Positions 7,974 through 16,652 of a stretch of 53,447 nucleotides of DNA are shown here, piece after piece. Origin of the DNA: Nocardioidaceae bacterium. Lineage in GTDB: Bacteria; Actinomycetota; Actinomycetes; Propionibacteriales; Nocardioidaceae. How positions within the stretch are numbered: position 1 is the stretch's first letter; each line of letters starts with the position of its first letter. The position numbers were made by a program, and so were the translations under genes. The stretch is taken from positions 1 to 53,447 of the forward strand of contig WQZX01000014.1 in assembly GCA_009780515.1 (NCBI GenBank), read 5' to 3'. Below the pieces are notes generated by a model that saw nothing but the letters and a program-made list of their open reading frames with translations, searched no databases and was not told the origin of the DNA.

Positions 7974-9182
7974 ATGCCCAAGTTCGCCTACGCCGGTGTC
8001 GGCCTCGACGGGAGCCCCGTCAAGGGCACCACGAAGGCGCCGTCGCGCGGTGACGCCGAGGTGGCGCTCTACCAGCGCGACCTCCGCGACCTCCGGGTCA
8101 CCGAGAAGAAGAGCATCCTGCAGTACGAGATCTCCGGCCCGCGCATCAAGCGCGAGGAGGTCATGCACCTCTCGCGCCAGATCGCGGCGTTCCTGCGGGC
8201 CGGCCTGCCGATCCTCGACGCGGTGCACGCGATCGGGGCCGAGAGCGAGAACTCCTCGGTACGCCGGATGATGAACGCCATCGAGGACGGCCTTCGTGGC
8301 GGTGAACGCTTCTCCGACTGCCTCGACCAGTACCCCAAGGTCTTCCCCGACTTCTACCGCGGCATCGTCCGCTCCGCCGAGCTGACGGGCGAGCTCGACA
8401 CCGTGCTGGCGCGGCTGTCGTCGTACATCGAGCGCGACCTGGCGGCCCGCCGCAAGATCAAGTCCGCGCTGATGTACCCGATGGTCGTCGCGGGGATGTC
8501 CGTGGTGACGGTGGTGATCCTGTCGGTCTACGTGCTGCCGAAGTTCAAGGACTTCTTCGCCTCGCTCGACGCCAAGCTGCCGTGGCCGACCCGCGCTCTG
8601 ATGGCGTTCACCGGCTTCCTGGGCCACTGGTGGTGGGCGATCCTCGCGGTGATCGTCCTGCTCGCCGTGCTCTACCTGGTGATCACCCGGTTCGAGAGCG
8701 GGCGCTACCTGCGCGACCGGATCCTGCTCGCCGTCCCTGTCGTCGGCGAGACCATCCAGTACTCCCTGGTCGAGCGGTTCTGCCGCGTCCTCGCCTCGAT
8801 GGTCTCGGCCGGCGTCAACCTGACCGAGTCGCTCGCGGTCACCACCGACGCCCTGCGCAACCGCGTCTTCGTGCGCCGCCTGTCGGCGGTCACCGAGCAG
8901 ATGCTCGAGGGCCAGGGCATCGCCGGCCCGCTCGCCCGCACTGAGCTCTTCCCAGGCACGGCCACCGCGATGCTCCGTGTCGGCGAGGAGACCGGCTCGA
9001 TCGACACCCAGCTCGAGGTGACGGCGGAGTACTACGAGACCGAGCTCGACTACAAGATCGCCAAGCTGACGGCCGTCTTCGAGCCCGCCGTCATCATCGT
9101 GATGGGCCTGATCGTCGGCTTCGTCGCCGTCGCGCTGGTCTCCGCGATGTACGGCATCTTCAACCAGGTGAACGTGCAGTGA
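7974..9182 (+). CDS. pilC: Type IV pilus inner-membrane platform protein PilC
   Basis: A 402-residue member of the GspF/PilC family. Two copies of the T2SSF domain are visible: the first begins near residue 65 (VMHLSRQIAAFLRAGLPI) and the second near residue 265 (RFCRVLASMVSAGVNLTES). Each is followed by hydrophobic segments (about 165-185, 215-235 and 370-395). PilC is the membrane anchor on which PilB and PilT act. The start is fixed by AAAGGAG in the upstream inverted-repeat element. The stop overlaps the next gene as GTGA, so translation is coupled to the minor prepilins. Confidence 0.9.
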   Translation: MPKFAYAGVGLDGSPVKGTTKAPSRGDAEVALYQRDLRDLRVTEKKSILQYEISGPRIKREEVMHLSRQIAAFLRAGLPILDAVHAIGAESENSSVRRMMNAIEDGLRGGERFSDCLDQYPKVFPDFYRGIVRSAELTGELDTVLARLSSYIERDLAARRKIKSALMYPMVVAGMSVVTVVILSVYVLPKFKDFFASLDAKLPWPTRALMAFTGFLGHWWWAILAVIVLLAVLYLVITRFESGRYLRDRILLAVPVVGETIQYSLVERFCRVLASMVSAGVNLTESLAVTTDALRNRVFVRRLSAVTEQMLEGQGIAGPLARTELFPGTATAMLRVGEETGSIDTQLEVTAEYYETELDYKIAKLTAVFEPAVIIVMGLIVGFVAVALVSAMYGIFNQVNVQ

Positions 9183-9685
9183 GCCGCCTCTGGGGGGAGC
9201 GGTTCCGTCGCCGTCGGGATGACCGGGGCGAGACGTTGGTCGAGGTCCTCGCCGCTGTCGTCATCCTCGGCATCGCGGGCGTCGCTGTCATGGCAGGCCT
9301 GATGATGTCGGTGAAGGCCTCCGACATCCACCGCAAGGAGACGACCAGCAGCGCATACGTGCGCAACTTTGCCGAGGCGATCGAGAACTACGTAGCAGCC
9401 GGACACTACGCGCCCTGTGCCGCAGCTGACGCCTACAAGGTCGGTCCAGTGACGAGCCAGTTGCCCAGCTTGCCGCTTGGGTACACGGCGACCCAGGGCG
9501 CGGCCGCAAGTATTGGGCCCACGGGTGTTTCAGGTGCCTGTCCGTCTGCATCGGCGGACACCGGCGTCCAAGAGGTGATTCTCGAAGTCACAAGTGGCGA
9601 CGGCCGGGCAGATGAGCGGCTGGCCGTCATGCTCCGTGAGCCCTGCGCCAAGAACGTCGCTGCCGGGGGTGACCCATGCAACTGA
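9179..9685 (+). CDS. Minor prepilin (PilV/GspI-like)
   Basis: A 168-residue prepilin-like protein. A basic leader of 17 residues ends in Gly (DDRG), followed by ETLVEVLAAVVILG with Glu at position +5, the methylase/assembly hallmark. The rest is a soluble head with four Cys near the middle and C-terminus. The GTG start overlaps the pilC stop, and the C-terminus overlaps the next prepilin by 10 nt. The order PilC-prepilin-prepilin-PilX-PilD suggests a minor-pilin priming complex; PilV is the nearest functional label, without proof of orthology. Base composition of the head region is less GC-biased than its neighbours. Confidence 0.75.
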   Translation: MSRLWGERFRRRRDDRGETLVEVLAAVVILGIAGVAVMAGLMMSVKASDIHRKETTSSAYVRNFAEAIENYVAAGHYAPCAAADAYKVGPVTSQLPSLPLGYTATQGAAASIGPTGVSGACPSASADTGVQEVILEVTSGDGRADERLAVMLREPCAKNVAAGGDPCN

Positions 9686-10365
9686 TCGAGCAGCGCCGGA
9701 AGCAGGATCACGATCAAGGCTTCACACTCGTCGAGTTGGTGATCACCGTTGCCATCGTTGGCGTCGTCGTCGTCGCTCTGACCGGCGTGGTGATCAATTA
9801 CCTCAAGACCAGCAGTAACACTGCCGGTCGCCTCACCGAGTCGGATTCGTTGCAGATTGCAGACATCTATTGGCAGCGTGACGTTGCCAGTGTCGGCGTG
9901 CGGTCGACGACGTATTGCACGCACGGCACCGATCCGGGGTGTACCGCCGACCACTCGTACCCGCTGCTGCAGTCCGTCAACACAACTCCTGCGTGCGCAC
10001 TTCCGAGCGGGAACAAGGTGGTGACACTCGCGTGGACGCAGTACGACGTGACGGACCCGACCAACCCCTCGACGATCACCGTCACCTACTTGACGCAACC
10101 GACTGGTTCGGGCACGTCTCTGCGGTACAACCTGATCCGCAGACGCTGCACTGGCAGCGCGGTGAACTCGACGATCGCCGTGGCACACAACCTGACCACG
10201 GACCTCACCGCTGCATCGGCTGTGACGTGCTCAAGCCCGTGTTCCTCGGTGGGCAACAACGTGCCCGCAACGATCGATCTCACGCTCGCCGCGAGCGACC
10301 CCAGCAACAGCTCCGCAGCGCCGTACCAAACAACGCTCGTGGGCGAACGGAGGCAGACATCATGA
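9676..10365 (+). CDS. Minor prepilin (PilW/GspJ-like)
   Basis: A 229-residue prepilin. The leader ends at Gly15, followed by FTLVELVITVAIVGVVVV with Glu at +5 (E20), then a Thr/Ser/Asn-rich extracellular head with several cysteines. Size, the second position among the minor prepilins and the following PilX-like gene suggest the PilW role in pilus initiation. The start overlaps the preceding gene by 10 nt, and the stop overlaps the next start as ATGA. Codon use is visibly more relaxed (for example ttgcagattgcagac) than in the ATPase genes, consistent with a fast-evolving surface protein. Confidence 0.75.
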   Translation: MQLIEQRRKQDHDQGFTLVELVITVAIVGVVVVALTGVVINYLKTSSNTAGRLTESDSLQIADIYWQRDVASVGVRSTTYCTHGTDPGCTADHSYPLLQSVNTTPACALPSGNKVVTLAWTQYDVTDPTNPSTITVTYLTQPTGSGTSLRYNLIRRRCTGSAVNSTIAVAHNLTTDLTAASAVTCSSPCSSVGNNVPATIDLTLAASDPSNSSAAPYQTTLVGERRQTS

Positions 10366-12329
10366 TCCGACGAGGGGGACGTCGGCTCGCGTGCGGGCGG
10401 GACGAAGGCGCCATCCTGATCTTCGCACTCATCATCGTCACCACCATCGCGCTGGTCGTCGGAACGCTGCTGACCCGTGGCGATGGCAGTCTTGAGGCTT
10501 CCCTTCAGCTTCGGAACACCGCCGGATCTTCCTACGCCGCTGACGCTGCTGCGAACATTGCCATCAACGACCTGCGTAACGGCACGGGGAGCCCCGGCTT
10601 CAACAACAACGACGCCGAAGCGGCCTTTGACAACAATCCCAATGACGGGCTCGGGTGCTTCGGCGGAGACGTCGGGGCCGGTGGCACGGACGGATTGTTC
10701 CTCAAGAACTTCTATGCGAGGACGAGCACCATCGCCGCCTCATCTGCGTACGTCGAATGCACCGGCGAGACGGGCACGGGACAGGAGGGAACTCCGGTCC
10801 CGATCACCGACAAGAACAAGCCCGGTCAGGCGATCCTGGCGCTAGGCGTCAACTCGACGAAGGGCCTGTCCTTCGGTCAATCGGGGGCAGAGACGGACTA
10901 CATCCACGGCAGTGTCACCTCGAACTCGACGCTGACGTCCAAGGGCACGCTGAACGTCACCGGCAACGGTGTCAAGGTCAACGCTCCAGGTGGGTGCGCC
11001 GGCGCCGTGCAGATCAACGGCTCGGCCGCCACCTGCGGCTCCATGACGATCGGCGACCCGGGCGACGCTGGCGCTGCGCCGACGACCACGCCGGCACTCG
11101 CAGCCGCGCCCACCTGTCCCACGGCGAACGGCGGGCCCGAGGTGTTCTCTCCGGGGCTCTACACGATGACTCCCGACGCGGCTGGAGTGTCGCCCGAGAC
11201 CCAGGCGATCACGCTGAGCAACAACACGACCGGTGGCACCTTCACCCCGACGCTCAGCGGCTACGGCGCCGCGCCCGCGCAGCAGTGGAACGTGACGCCA
11301 GCGGCGCTCCAGACGGCACTGCGGAGCACATGGAGCATCGCGGTGAACGTCACCGGGACGGTTGGCACCAGCGGTACGACCGGGTCGGTCTATTCGATCA
11401 CCTTCCCGACCATCCTCGGCGACGTTGCGACGATGACGGCACCCTCAGCGCTCAGCAAGACCACCGGTAAATCGCCGTCGGCGACGGTGACGACTCCGAC
11501 GGCGGGCTCGTCGACCTGCACCAAGACCGTGGGGTGGATGTACTTCGCACCGTCCTCGGCGTCGACGGGTGTCTACTACTTCGACTGGACCGGGACCTGG
11601 AGCCTGTCCGGCACGATCGTCGGCGGAACGCTCTCCTTGGCCAACGACGGCAAGACCGACGGTGGTACGTCAATCTCGCCTGGTGGCGGAGCCGCGGCGC
11701 CGACCTCTGCGGGCTCGTGCGTGAGCCCGACGCTCGACCCCGGAGCGGTCGGTGACGAGCTCGTGTTCGGTGGCTCGAGTCAGGTCGACATGTCGGGAAA
11801 CAACCTCAAGGAGTTCTGCGCGACGTACAGCAGTACCTCGATTCCGACGGTCGTCTACGGTCTCAAGAGCGCGGTCGGCTCCGGCGCGACGCAGGTACCT
11901 GCGCAGAACGGCTGCATCGTCTCGTCTAGCCCCTGCGCGATGATCAACGCCGCGACCGGCAGCAAGGCGCAGTTCTACTTCGAGGGCTTTGTCTATGCGC
12001 CGTGGGCCTACATCAACCTCGACGCCAACAACATCAGTCAGCCCTTCTTCGACTTCGGCCTGATCGCCGACAGCATGTTCATCGGAGCGAATCCCAGCAC
12101 GAAGTGCGTGCAGTGCGCGTTCGTCAACCTTCCGGACGACTCACTCGGCTACGGCTACGACAACAGCACCGTGGATCTCACCGTCTACCTCTGTCTCGGC
12201 CAATCGACGTGCTCCGCGTCGAGTGGCACGAAGGCGCTGACCGCACGCGTCCAACTGTGGGATCCTTCTGGAACACCGGTGGCGTCGAAGCGTCAGGTCA
12301 CCGTCCTGAGCTGGAGCCACAGCAACTGA
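10362..12329 (+). CDS. Large PilX-like pilus-associated protein
   Basis: A 655-residue protein with an N-terminal membrane helix (GAILIFALIIVTTIALVVG, about residues 16-34). It sits in the slot normally held by PilX, but a Phe replaces the +5 Glu, as in the GspK/PilX group. After a short helix (AADAAANIAINDLR) comes a long Thr/Ser/Gly-rich exported region of beta-strand character with at least a dozen cysteines. That is far longer than usual PilX proteins (about 170-200 residues), so it may be a tip adhesin-like minor pilin. The start ATG overlaps the previous stop (ATGA). Adhesion function is inference; no named adhesin domain was recognised. Confidence 0.65.
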   Translation: MIRRGGRRLACGRDEGAILIFALIIVTTIALVVGTLLTRGDGSLEASLQLRNTAGSSYAADAAANIAINDLRNGTGSPGFNNNDAEAAFDNNPNDGLGCFGGDVGAGGTDGLFLKNFYARTSTIAASSAYVECTGETGTGQEGTPVPITDKNKPGQAILALGVNSTKGLSFGQSGAETDYIHGSVTSNSTLTSKGTLNVTGNGVKVNAPGGCAGAVQINGSAATCGSMTIGDPGDAGAAPTTTPALAAAPTCPTANGGPEVFSPGLYTMTPDAAGVSPETQAITLSNNTTGGTFTPTLSGYGAAPAQQWNVTPAALQTALRSTWSIAVNVTGTVGTSGTTGSVYSITFPTILGDVATMTAPSALSKTTGKSPSATVTTPTAGSSTCTKTVGWMYFAPSSASTGVYYFDWTGTWSLSGTIVGGTLSLANDGKTDGGTSISPGGGAAAPTSAGSCVSPTLDPGAVGDELVFGGSSQVDMSGNNLKEFCATYSSTSIPTVVYGLKSAVGSGATQVPAQNGCIVSSSPCAMINAATGSKAQFYFEGFVYAPWAYINLDANNISQPFFDFGLIADSMFIGANPSTKCVQCAFVNLPDDSLGYGYDNSTVDLTVYLCLGQSTCSASSGTKALTARVQLWDPSGTPVASKRQVTVLSWSHSN

Positions 12330-12330
12330 T

Positions 12331-12356
12331 CTCGACAAGCTCGATCAACCTCCTGA
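12331..12356. repeat. Short REP-like repeat between the PilX-like gene and pilD
   Basis: The sequence atctcgacaagctcgatc followed by aacctcc, then a decayed second copy (gagctcgatctcc), fills most of the 50-bp gap. It is related to the 22-bp units inside pilD (12654) and egtB (22915). Confidence 0.5.
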
Positions 12357-12379
12357 GCTCGATCTCCGAAGGGGCCACG

Positions 12380-13216
12380 TTGTACGTCGTCACCCTCGCC
12401 GCGATCCTCGGGCTGCTCATCGGGTCGTTCCTCAACGTGGTGGTCCACCGCGTGCCGAGGGGGGAGTCGGTGGTGAGCCCGCCGTCGGCGTGCCCGGCGT
12501 GCGGGCACCAGATCCGCAACCGGCACAACGTGCCGGTGCTGGGGTGGCTGGTGCTGCGGGGGAGGTGCTTCGACTGCGGTGAGCCGATCAGCGTGCGCTA
12601 CCCGCTGGTCGAGCTCGGCACGGGCGTCGCGTTCGCGGTGGTCGCGCTGCGGGTCTCGACGAGCTCGACCACCTGGGGGAGCTCGACCACCTGGGGGAGC
12701 CCGCCCGCGGGCCTGACGGAGGGAGGGGTGCGGCTGCTGCCCGCGTACCTCGCGTTCGCGGCGATCGGGATCGCGCTGGCCCTCATCGACCTCGACGTAC
12801 GACGCCTGCCCGACGCGATCGTGCTGCCGTCGTACCCGCTCCTCGGGGCGTTGCTCCTGGTCGACCTGGGCGACGGGGGCGGGCACCGGCTGCTGCGGGC
12901 CGGCGAGGGCGGCGCGCTGCTGTTCGCGCTCTTCTTCGTCGTCTGGCTGGTGGCGCCCGCGGGGATGGGCTACGGGGACGTCAAGCTGGCCGGCCTCGTG
13001 GGCGCGATGACGGCGTACCTGTCGTGGGGGACGTTCCTCGTCGGGTCCTTCGGCGGGTTCGTGCTCGGTGCCGTCGCCGGGATCCTGCTGATGATCGGCG
13101 GGCGGGCGGGACGCAGGAGCGCGGTGCCGTTCGGGCCGTTCATGATCCTGGGCGCGTGGGCGTCGATCCTCGGCGCCGGCTACCTGGGCGACTACTACCT
13201 GAGCCTGCTCGCGTAG
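12380..13216 (+). CDS. pilD: Prepilin peptidase / N-methyltransferase PilD
   Basis: A 278-residue polytopic aspartic protease that cleaves prepilin leaders and methylates the new N-terminus. The N-terminal zinc-binding cytoplasmic domain has CPAC and CFDC pairs (about C38, C41, C63, C66) after GSFLNVVVHR. The catalytic aspartates lie in LIDLDVRRLPD (about D139) and GMGYGDVKLAG. Seven or eight hydrophobic helices are present. I chose the TTG at 12380 because gaagggg lies 5 nt upstream and the protein then begins directly with the first helix; the frame is open far upstream. A repeat-derived insert (STSSTTWGSSTTWGS) sits near residues 93-107. Confidence 0.85.
   Translation: MYVVTLAAILGLLIGSFLNVVVHRVPRGESVVSPPSACPACGHQIRNRHNVPVLGWLVLRGRCFDCGEPISVRYPLVELGTGVAFAVVALRVSTSSTTWGSSTTWGSPPAGLTEGGVRLLPAYLAFAAIGIALALIDLDVRRLPDAIVLPSYPLLGALLLVDLGDGGGHRLLRAGEGGALLFALFFVVWLVAPAGMGYGDVKLAGLVGAMTAYLSWGTFLVGSFGGFVLGAVAGILLMIGGRAGRRSAVPFGPFMILGAWASILGAGYLGDYYLSLLA
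12654..12696. repeat. REP-like unit plus 18-bp tandem duplication inside pilD
   Basis: gtctcgacgagctcgaccacc begins at about 12654 and is followed by two exact tandem copies of gagctcgaccacctgggg (12661-12678 and 12679-12696). In frame it encodes VSTSSTTWGSSTTWGS in a loop between transmembrane helices of PilD. Confidence 0.7.
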
Positions 13217-13286
13217 GGCAGGCGCCACGAGCGCAGGCCGGCCGCCGCCATGGTGGGGGACAGGCGGCGACCGGCAGCTGTCGGGG

Positions 13287-13493
13287 TCAGGCGGCCCCGA
13301 AGCAGATCAGGCACGAGTGGGCCTCGTGCTCGATCCGGCTCTGGTGGAGGCGCGCCGAGTGGGCCAGCAGGGCGTCCAGCGCCCGCTCCGACTCGGCGAC
13401 CTCGAGGATGGTGGCCTTGAGCTCGGGAGTCATCCGCACGCGGCGCTGCGACGTGGGCTCCGGCTCCTGCTCGATCTGAAGTGCTGCGCTCAT
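13287..13493 (-). CDS. Small hypothetical protein, 68 residues
   Basis: I do not recognise this protein. It begins MSAALQIEQEPEP, has a charged, helical middle (TPELKATILEVAESERAL) and ends with a short Cys-containing tail (CLICFGAA). It is probably a cytoplasmic helical protein. The start at 13493 is preceded on its strand by GGAGGGG, though about 10 nt away. It is convergent with pilD (70 bp apart) and divergent from the glycosyltransferase fusion. Codon bias is compatible with a real gene, but the size leaves doubt. Confidence 0.5.
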   Translation of the reverse strand: MSAALQIEQEPEPTSQRRVRMTPELKATILEVAESERALDALLAHSARLHQSRIEHEAHSCLICFGAA

Positions 13494-13719
13494 GGTTCTT
13501 CTGCCCCTCCGTGAGCCGATACGTGTCGCATCCGTGCGACTTCGGCGCTCCCAGGGTGCGCCACGCGCCGGGGCCGGACAATCCGCGTGGCAGATCCTTT
13601 GCCTTGGCGGCGACGATTGAGGCCGATCGCACACCCGATCCGGCCCGATCGGGTGAGACACGGTGGGATTTTGTCCCACTTCACGCCCACTTCATGCCTA
13701 ATTCTTTAACGTCTGGGGT
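13494..13719. other. Intergenic region upstream of the glycosyltransferase fusion
   Basis: No gene is seen. A small hairpin (gtggga-ttttg-tcccac, 13663-13679) is followed by an AT-rich patch (cctaattctttaac, 13697-13710) just before the GTG at 13720, which may hold a -10 element for a leaderless or near-leaderless transcript. Confidence 0.4.
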
Positions 13720-15897
13720 GTGGATGAAGAAATCGAGGCCGCCCCCCGCGCGGGCGTGCGCGCGAAGCTGCGTTTCCTCACCTCCTGGGCGCTGGCCGCG
13801 CTGCTGATCGGCGTCGGCCTGCCACACCTGCTCGGCGGCTCGTTCCAGGGAGTCGTCCCGACCCTCGTCTCGCTGCACTGGCCGGCCCTTGCCGGCCTGG
13901 TCGTCCTGTGGGGTGTCGGCCTGTTCGTGCACTCCTTCGTGCTGACCGCGGCGGCGCCCAGCCTCACCCACCGGCGCGCGGTCACGCTCAACGTGACCGG
14001 CAGCGCGGTCGCCAACGTCGTACCCCTCGGTGGGGCGGCGGGCGTCGAGCTCAACCGCCGGATGATGCGCGAGTGGGGCATCGACGCCCGCGGCTTCGCC
14101 GGCTACACCTTCCTCACCAACCTCTGGGACGTCGGCATCAAGCTGATCCTCCCGGTGATCGCCGTCGGCGCCCTCGCACGCGAGGGCGAGCACGTCGGAA
14201 CAACCCTGCGGATCGCGGCGTACGTCGGAGCGGGCACCTTCGTGGTCCTGGCCGCCGGCGCCGCCGTGCTGCTGATGAGCCCCCGCGGCCCCGTCGTCCT
14301 CGGCCGGGCCGGCGAGCGGATCGCCGACCGGGCGCTGCGACTCGTACGCCGCAGCCGCCCGCTCGACTTCGTCACGCCGCTGGAGGAGGTCCGGCTCCAC
14401 TGCGGTCGGCTGGTCGCCAATGGATGGCTCCGGATGTCGCTCGGCATGGCGGGCTACGTCGCCCTCCAGGGCGCCCTGCTCGGTTGGTGCCTCCACCTGA
14501 CCGGCGCCGGCAACGCGTGGGTCGAGATCCTCGCCGCCTTCGCCCTCGAGCGCCTGCTCACGATCCTGCCGATCACGCCCGGCGGCATCGGTGTCGCCGA
14601 CGTCGGCCTGGTCGGCGTGCTGCTCGCGCTGGGCGGCGACCCGGCGGGCGTCGCGGCCGGCGCGGTCCTCTACCGGATCTTCGTCTTCGCCGTCGAGATC
14701 CCCGTCGGCGGTGGCGCGCTCGGCATCTGGCTGGTCGGCCGGCGGCGTGCCCGTCGCGGCATCGCCCTCCGGTCGGCCGACCGCTCGGGCGGCGTCCAGC
14801 GGATCGCGCACGTGACCGACGTCTTCCTGCCGCGGCTCGGTGGCATCGAGACCCACGTCGACGACCTCGTCCGCCACCAGCGGGCCGAGGGCCTGCACGC
14901 CGACGTGCTCACGCCGACCGTCGGCGTCGGCGCCGACCCCGACTGGGTACGCCGCATGGCGCCCGCCCGTGCCCGCGCCGTCATCGGCGAGTACGACGTC
15001 GCGCACATCCACCTCTCCATGCTGTCGCCGTACGGCCTCGGCGTCGCGCGGGCGGCGATGGCCGCCGGCGTACCGACCCTGATCACGGTGCACTCCATGT
15101 GGGCCGGCGCGGGTGCCGTCGTACGGCTTGCCGCGATGGCCTCGCTGCGGCGCTGGCCGGTCGTGTGGTCGGCGGTCAGCTCGGCCGCCGCCGACGTGTT
15201 CGGCCGCGCCCTGGGCGGGGTCGAGGTCGCGGTGCTGCCGAACGCCATCGACACCGCCGCCTGGCCGCCGTACGACGAGCCGGCGCCGGCACCTGCGGCC
15301 GACGCCCCGATCACCATCGTGAGCGTCATGCGGCTGATGCCGCGCAAGCGTCCGGTGCACCTGCTGCGGATCTTCCGCGAGGTGCGGACGCTGCTCCCCG
15401 GCCGCGACGTGCGCCTCCTGATCGTCGGTGACGGACCGATGCGGGGGCGCGTCGATCGATACGTGCGCCGTCACGACCTCGGCGACGTCGTCACGGTCAC
15501 CGGTCGGGTGCCGCGTGCGGACGTGCTCGACCTGGTGCGCTCCGCATCGGTCTACCTCGCGCCCGCGCCGAAGGAGTCCTTCGGACTTGCCGCGCTCGAG
15601 GCCCGGTGTGCGGGCCTGCCCGTCGTCGCAAGCAGGCACGGCGGCGTCGGCGAGTTCGTCGAGGACGGCGTCGAGGGCTTCCTGGTCGCCGACGACGCCG
15701 CGATGGCGGTCGCGACCGCGGGGCTCCTCTCCGACGAGGGCCTCCGCGAGCGGATCGCGGCCCACAACCGCTCCCGCACGCCCGCCTTCGACTGGTCCGA
15801 CGCGCTGAGCCGCACCGACAAGCTCTACCGCGAGGCGGGCGACCTCGCGCCGACGGCCGTCGGCGCGGCTCCCGACCTGAAGGTCGTGACCGCCTGA
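13720..15897 (+). CDS. Fusion: YbhN/LPG-synthase-type membrane domain + GT4 glycosyltransferase
   Basis: A 725-residue two-part protein. Residues about 20-345 are a polytopic membrane domain of the UPF0104/AglD/lysylphosphatidylglycerol-synthase TM type (conserved LGGAAGVELNRRM-like and PITPGGIGVADVG segments). Residues about 360-710 are a GT-B family 4 glycosyltransferase with an N-terminal nucleotide-sugar fold (LPRLGGIETHVDDL), a VMRLMPRKRP loop and an EX7E motif in ESFGLAALE. Such domains are normally separate; the fusion suggests that sugar transfer is coupled to a lipid substrate at the membrane. The start is a GTG without a clear Shine-Dalgarno. The stop overlaps the PIG-L deacetylase start (TGATG). 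Donor and acceptor are unknown. Confidence 0.82.
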   Translation: MDEEIEAAPRAGVRAKLRFLTSWALAALLIGVGLPHLLGGSFQGVVPTLVSLHWPALAGLVVLWGVGLFVHSFVLTAAAPSLTHRRAVTLNVTGSAVANVVPLGGAAGVELNRRMMREWGIDARGFAGYTFLTNLWDVGIKLILPVIAVGALAREGEHVGTTLRIAAYVGAGTFVVLAAGAAVLLMSPRGPVVLGRAGERIADRALRLVRRSRPLDFVTPLEEVRLHCGRLVANGWLRMSLGMAGYVALQGALLGWCLHLTGAGNAWVEILAAFALERLLTILPITPGGIGVADVGLVGVLLALGGDPAGVAAGAVLYRIFVFAVEIPVGGGALGIWLVGRRRARRGIALRSADRSGGVQRIAHVTDVFLPRLGGIETHVDDLVRHQRAEGLHADVLTPTVGVGADPDWVRRMAPARARAVIGEYDVAHIHLSMLSPYGLGVARAAMAAGVPTLITVHSMWAGAGAVVRLAAMASLRRWPVVWSAVSSAAADVFGRALGGVEVAVLPNAIDTAAWPPYDEPAPAPAADAPITIVSVMRLMPRKRPVHLLRIFREVRTLLPGRDVRLLIVGDGPMRGRVDRYVRRHDLGDVVTVTGRVPRADVLDLVRSASVYLAPAPKESFGLAALEARCAGLPVVASRHGGVGEFVEDGVEGFLVADDAAMAVATAGLLSDEGLRERIAAHNRSRTPAFDWSDALSRTDKLYREAGDLAPTAVGAAPDLKVVTA

Positions 15898-16652
15898 TGG
15901 CGGTCGTCGTCTCGCTGCACGCGCACCCCGACGACGAGGCCCTGATGACCGGTGGCTGGCTCGCCCAGCGCGCGGCCGCGGGCGACCGGGTCGTCCTCGT
16001 CTTCGCCACCGGCGGCGAGGCGGGGCTGGCCGGTGGCGACACCGCGGACCTCGCCGGCAGGCGGCGCGCCGAGGGCGAGGCGTCGGCCCGCGCGCTCGGG
16101 GTCTCCCGCACCGTCTGGCTCGGGTACGACGACAGCGGCATGGCCGGGGAGTCGAGCACCGGCAGCGACCGCTTCGTCGACACCGCCGCCGACGAGGTGG
16201 CTCGCGACGTCGCCGCGCTCCTCGACGAGGAGGACGCCGACGTGCTGACCGGGTACGACGCCAACGGCGGCTACGGCCACCCCGACCACGTGCACGTCCA
16301 CCGGGTGGCCCGCGCCGCGCAGGACATCGCCCGGCGACGGCCCCAGCTGCTGGAGGCGACCCGCGAGCGCGACGGGCTGCTGCGCCTGGTGCGCATCGTG
16401 CGGCCCTTCGCGCGCTGGCTCCCGGGCATAACGCTGCCCGGCCCCGACATCTACGTCTCCCGCGCCGACCTCGCCGCGCTCGGCGGTCTGCGCGTCGACG
16501 TGCGCGACCAGCTCGCGGCCAAGCGGGCCGCGCTCCGCGCCCACCGCTCCCAGGCCGGTGGCGGCATCCGCACCATCGCGCTGCTGCTGGCCCTGCCGGC
16601 GCCGCTGGCGCGCCGTGTGCTCGGCACGGAGTGCTTCCTCGTCGTTCCCTAG
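15897..16652 (+). CDS. PIG-L/LmbE family N-acetylglucosamine deacetylase
   Basis: A 251-residue zinc-dependent deacetylase-like protein with the metal motif HPDDE at residues 10-14 and the second metal/catalytic segment GHPDHVHVH near the middle. The family includes MshB, GlcNAc-PI deacetylase and antibiotic-pathway enzymes. The start codon overlaps the stop of the GT4 fusion by one base (TGATG), so the two are made together: probably transfer of an N-acetylated sugar followed by deacetylation to the free amine. That parallels MshA/MshB of mycothiol synthesis, but with a membrane domain on the transferase. The last four bases (ctag) are shared with the convergent SDR gene. Confidence 0.85.
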   Translation: MAVVVSLHAHPDDEALMTGGWLAQRAAAGDRVVLVFATGGEAGLAGGDTADLAGRRRAEGEASARALGVSRTVWLGYDDSGMAGESSTGSDRFVDTAADEVARDVAALLDEEDADVLTGYDANGGYGHPDHVHVHRVARAAQDIARRRPQLLEATRERDGLLRLVRIVRPFARWLPGITLPGPDIYVSRADLAALGGLRVDVRDQLAAKRAALRAHRSQAGGGIRTIALLLALPAPLARRVLGTECFLVVP

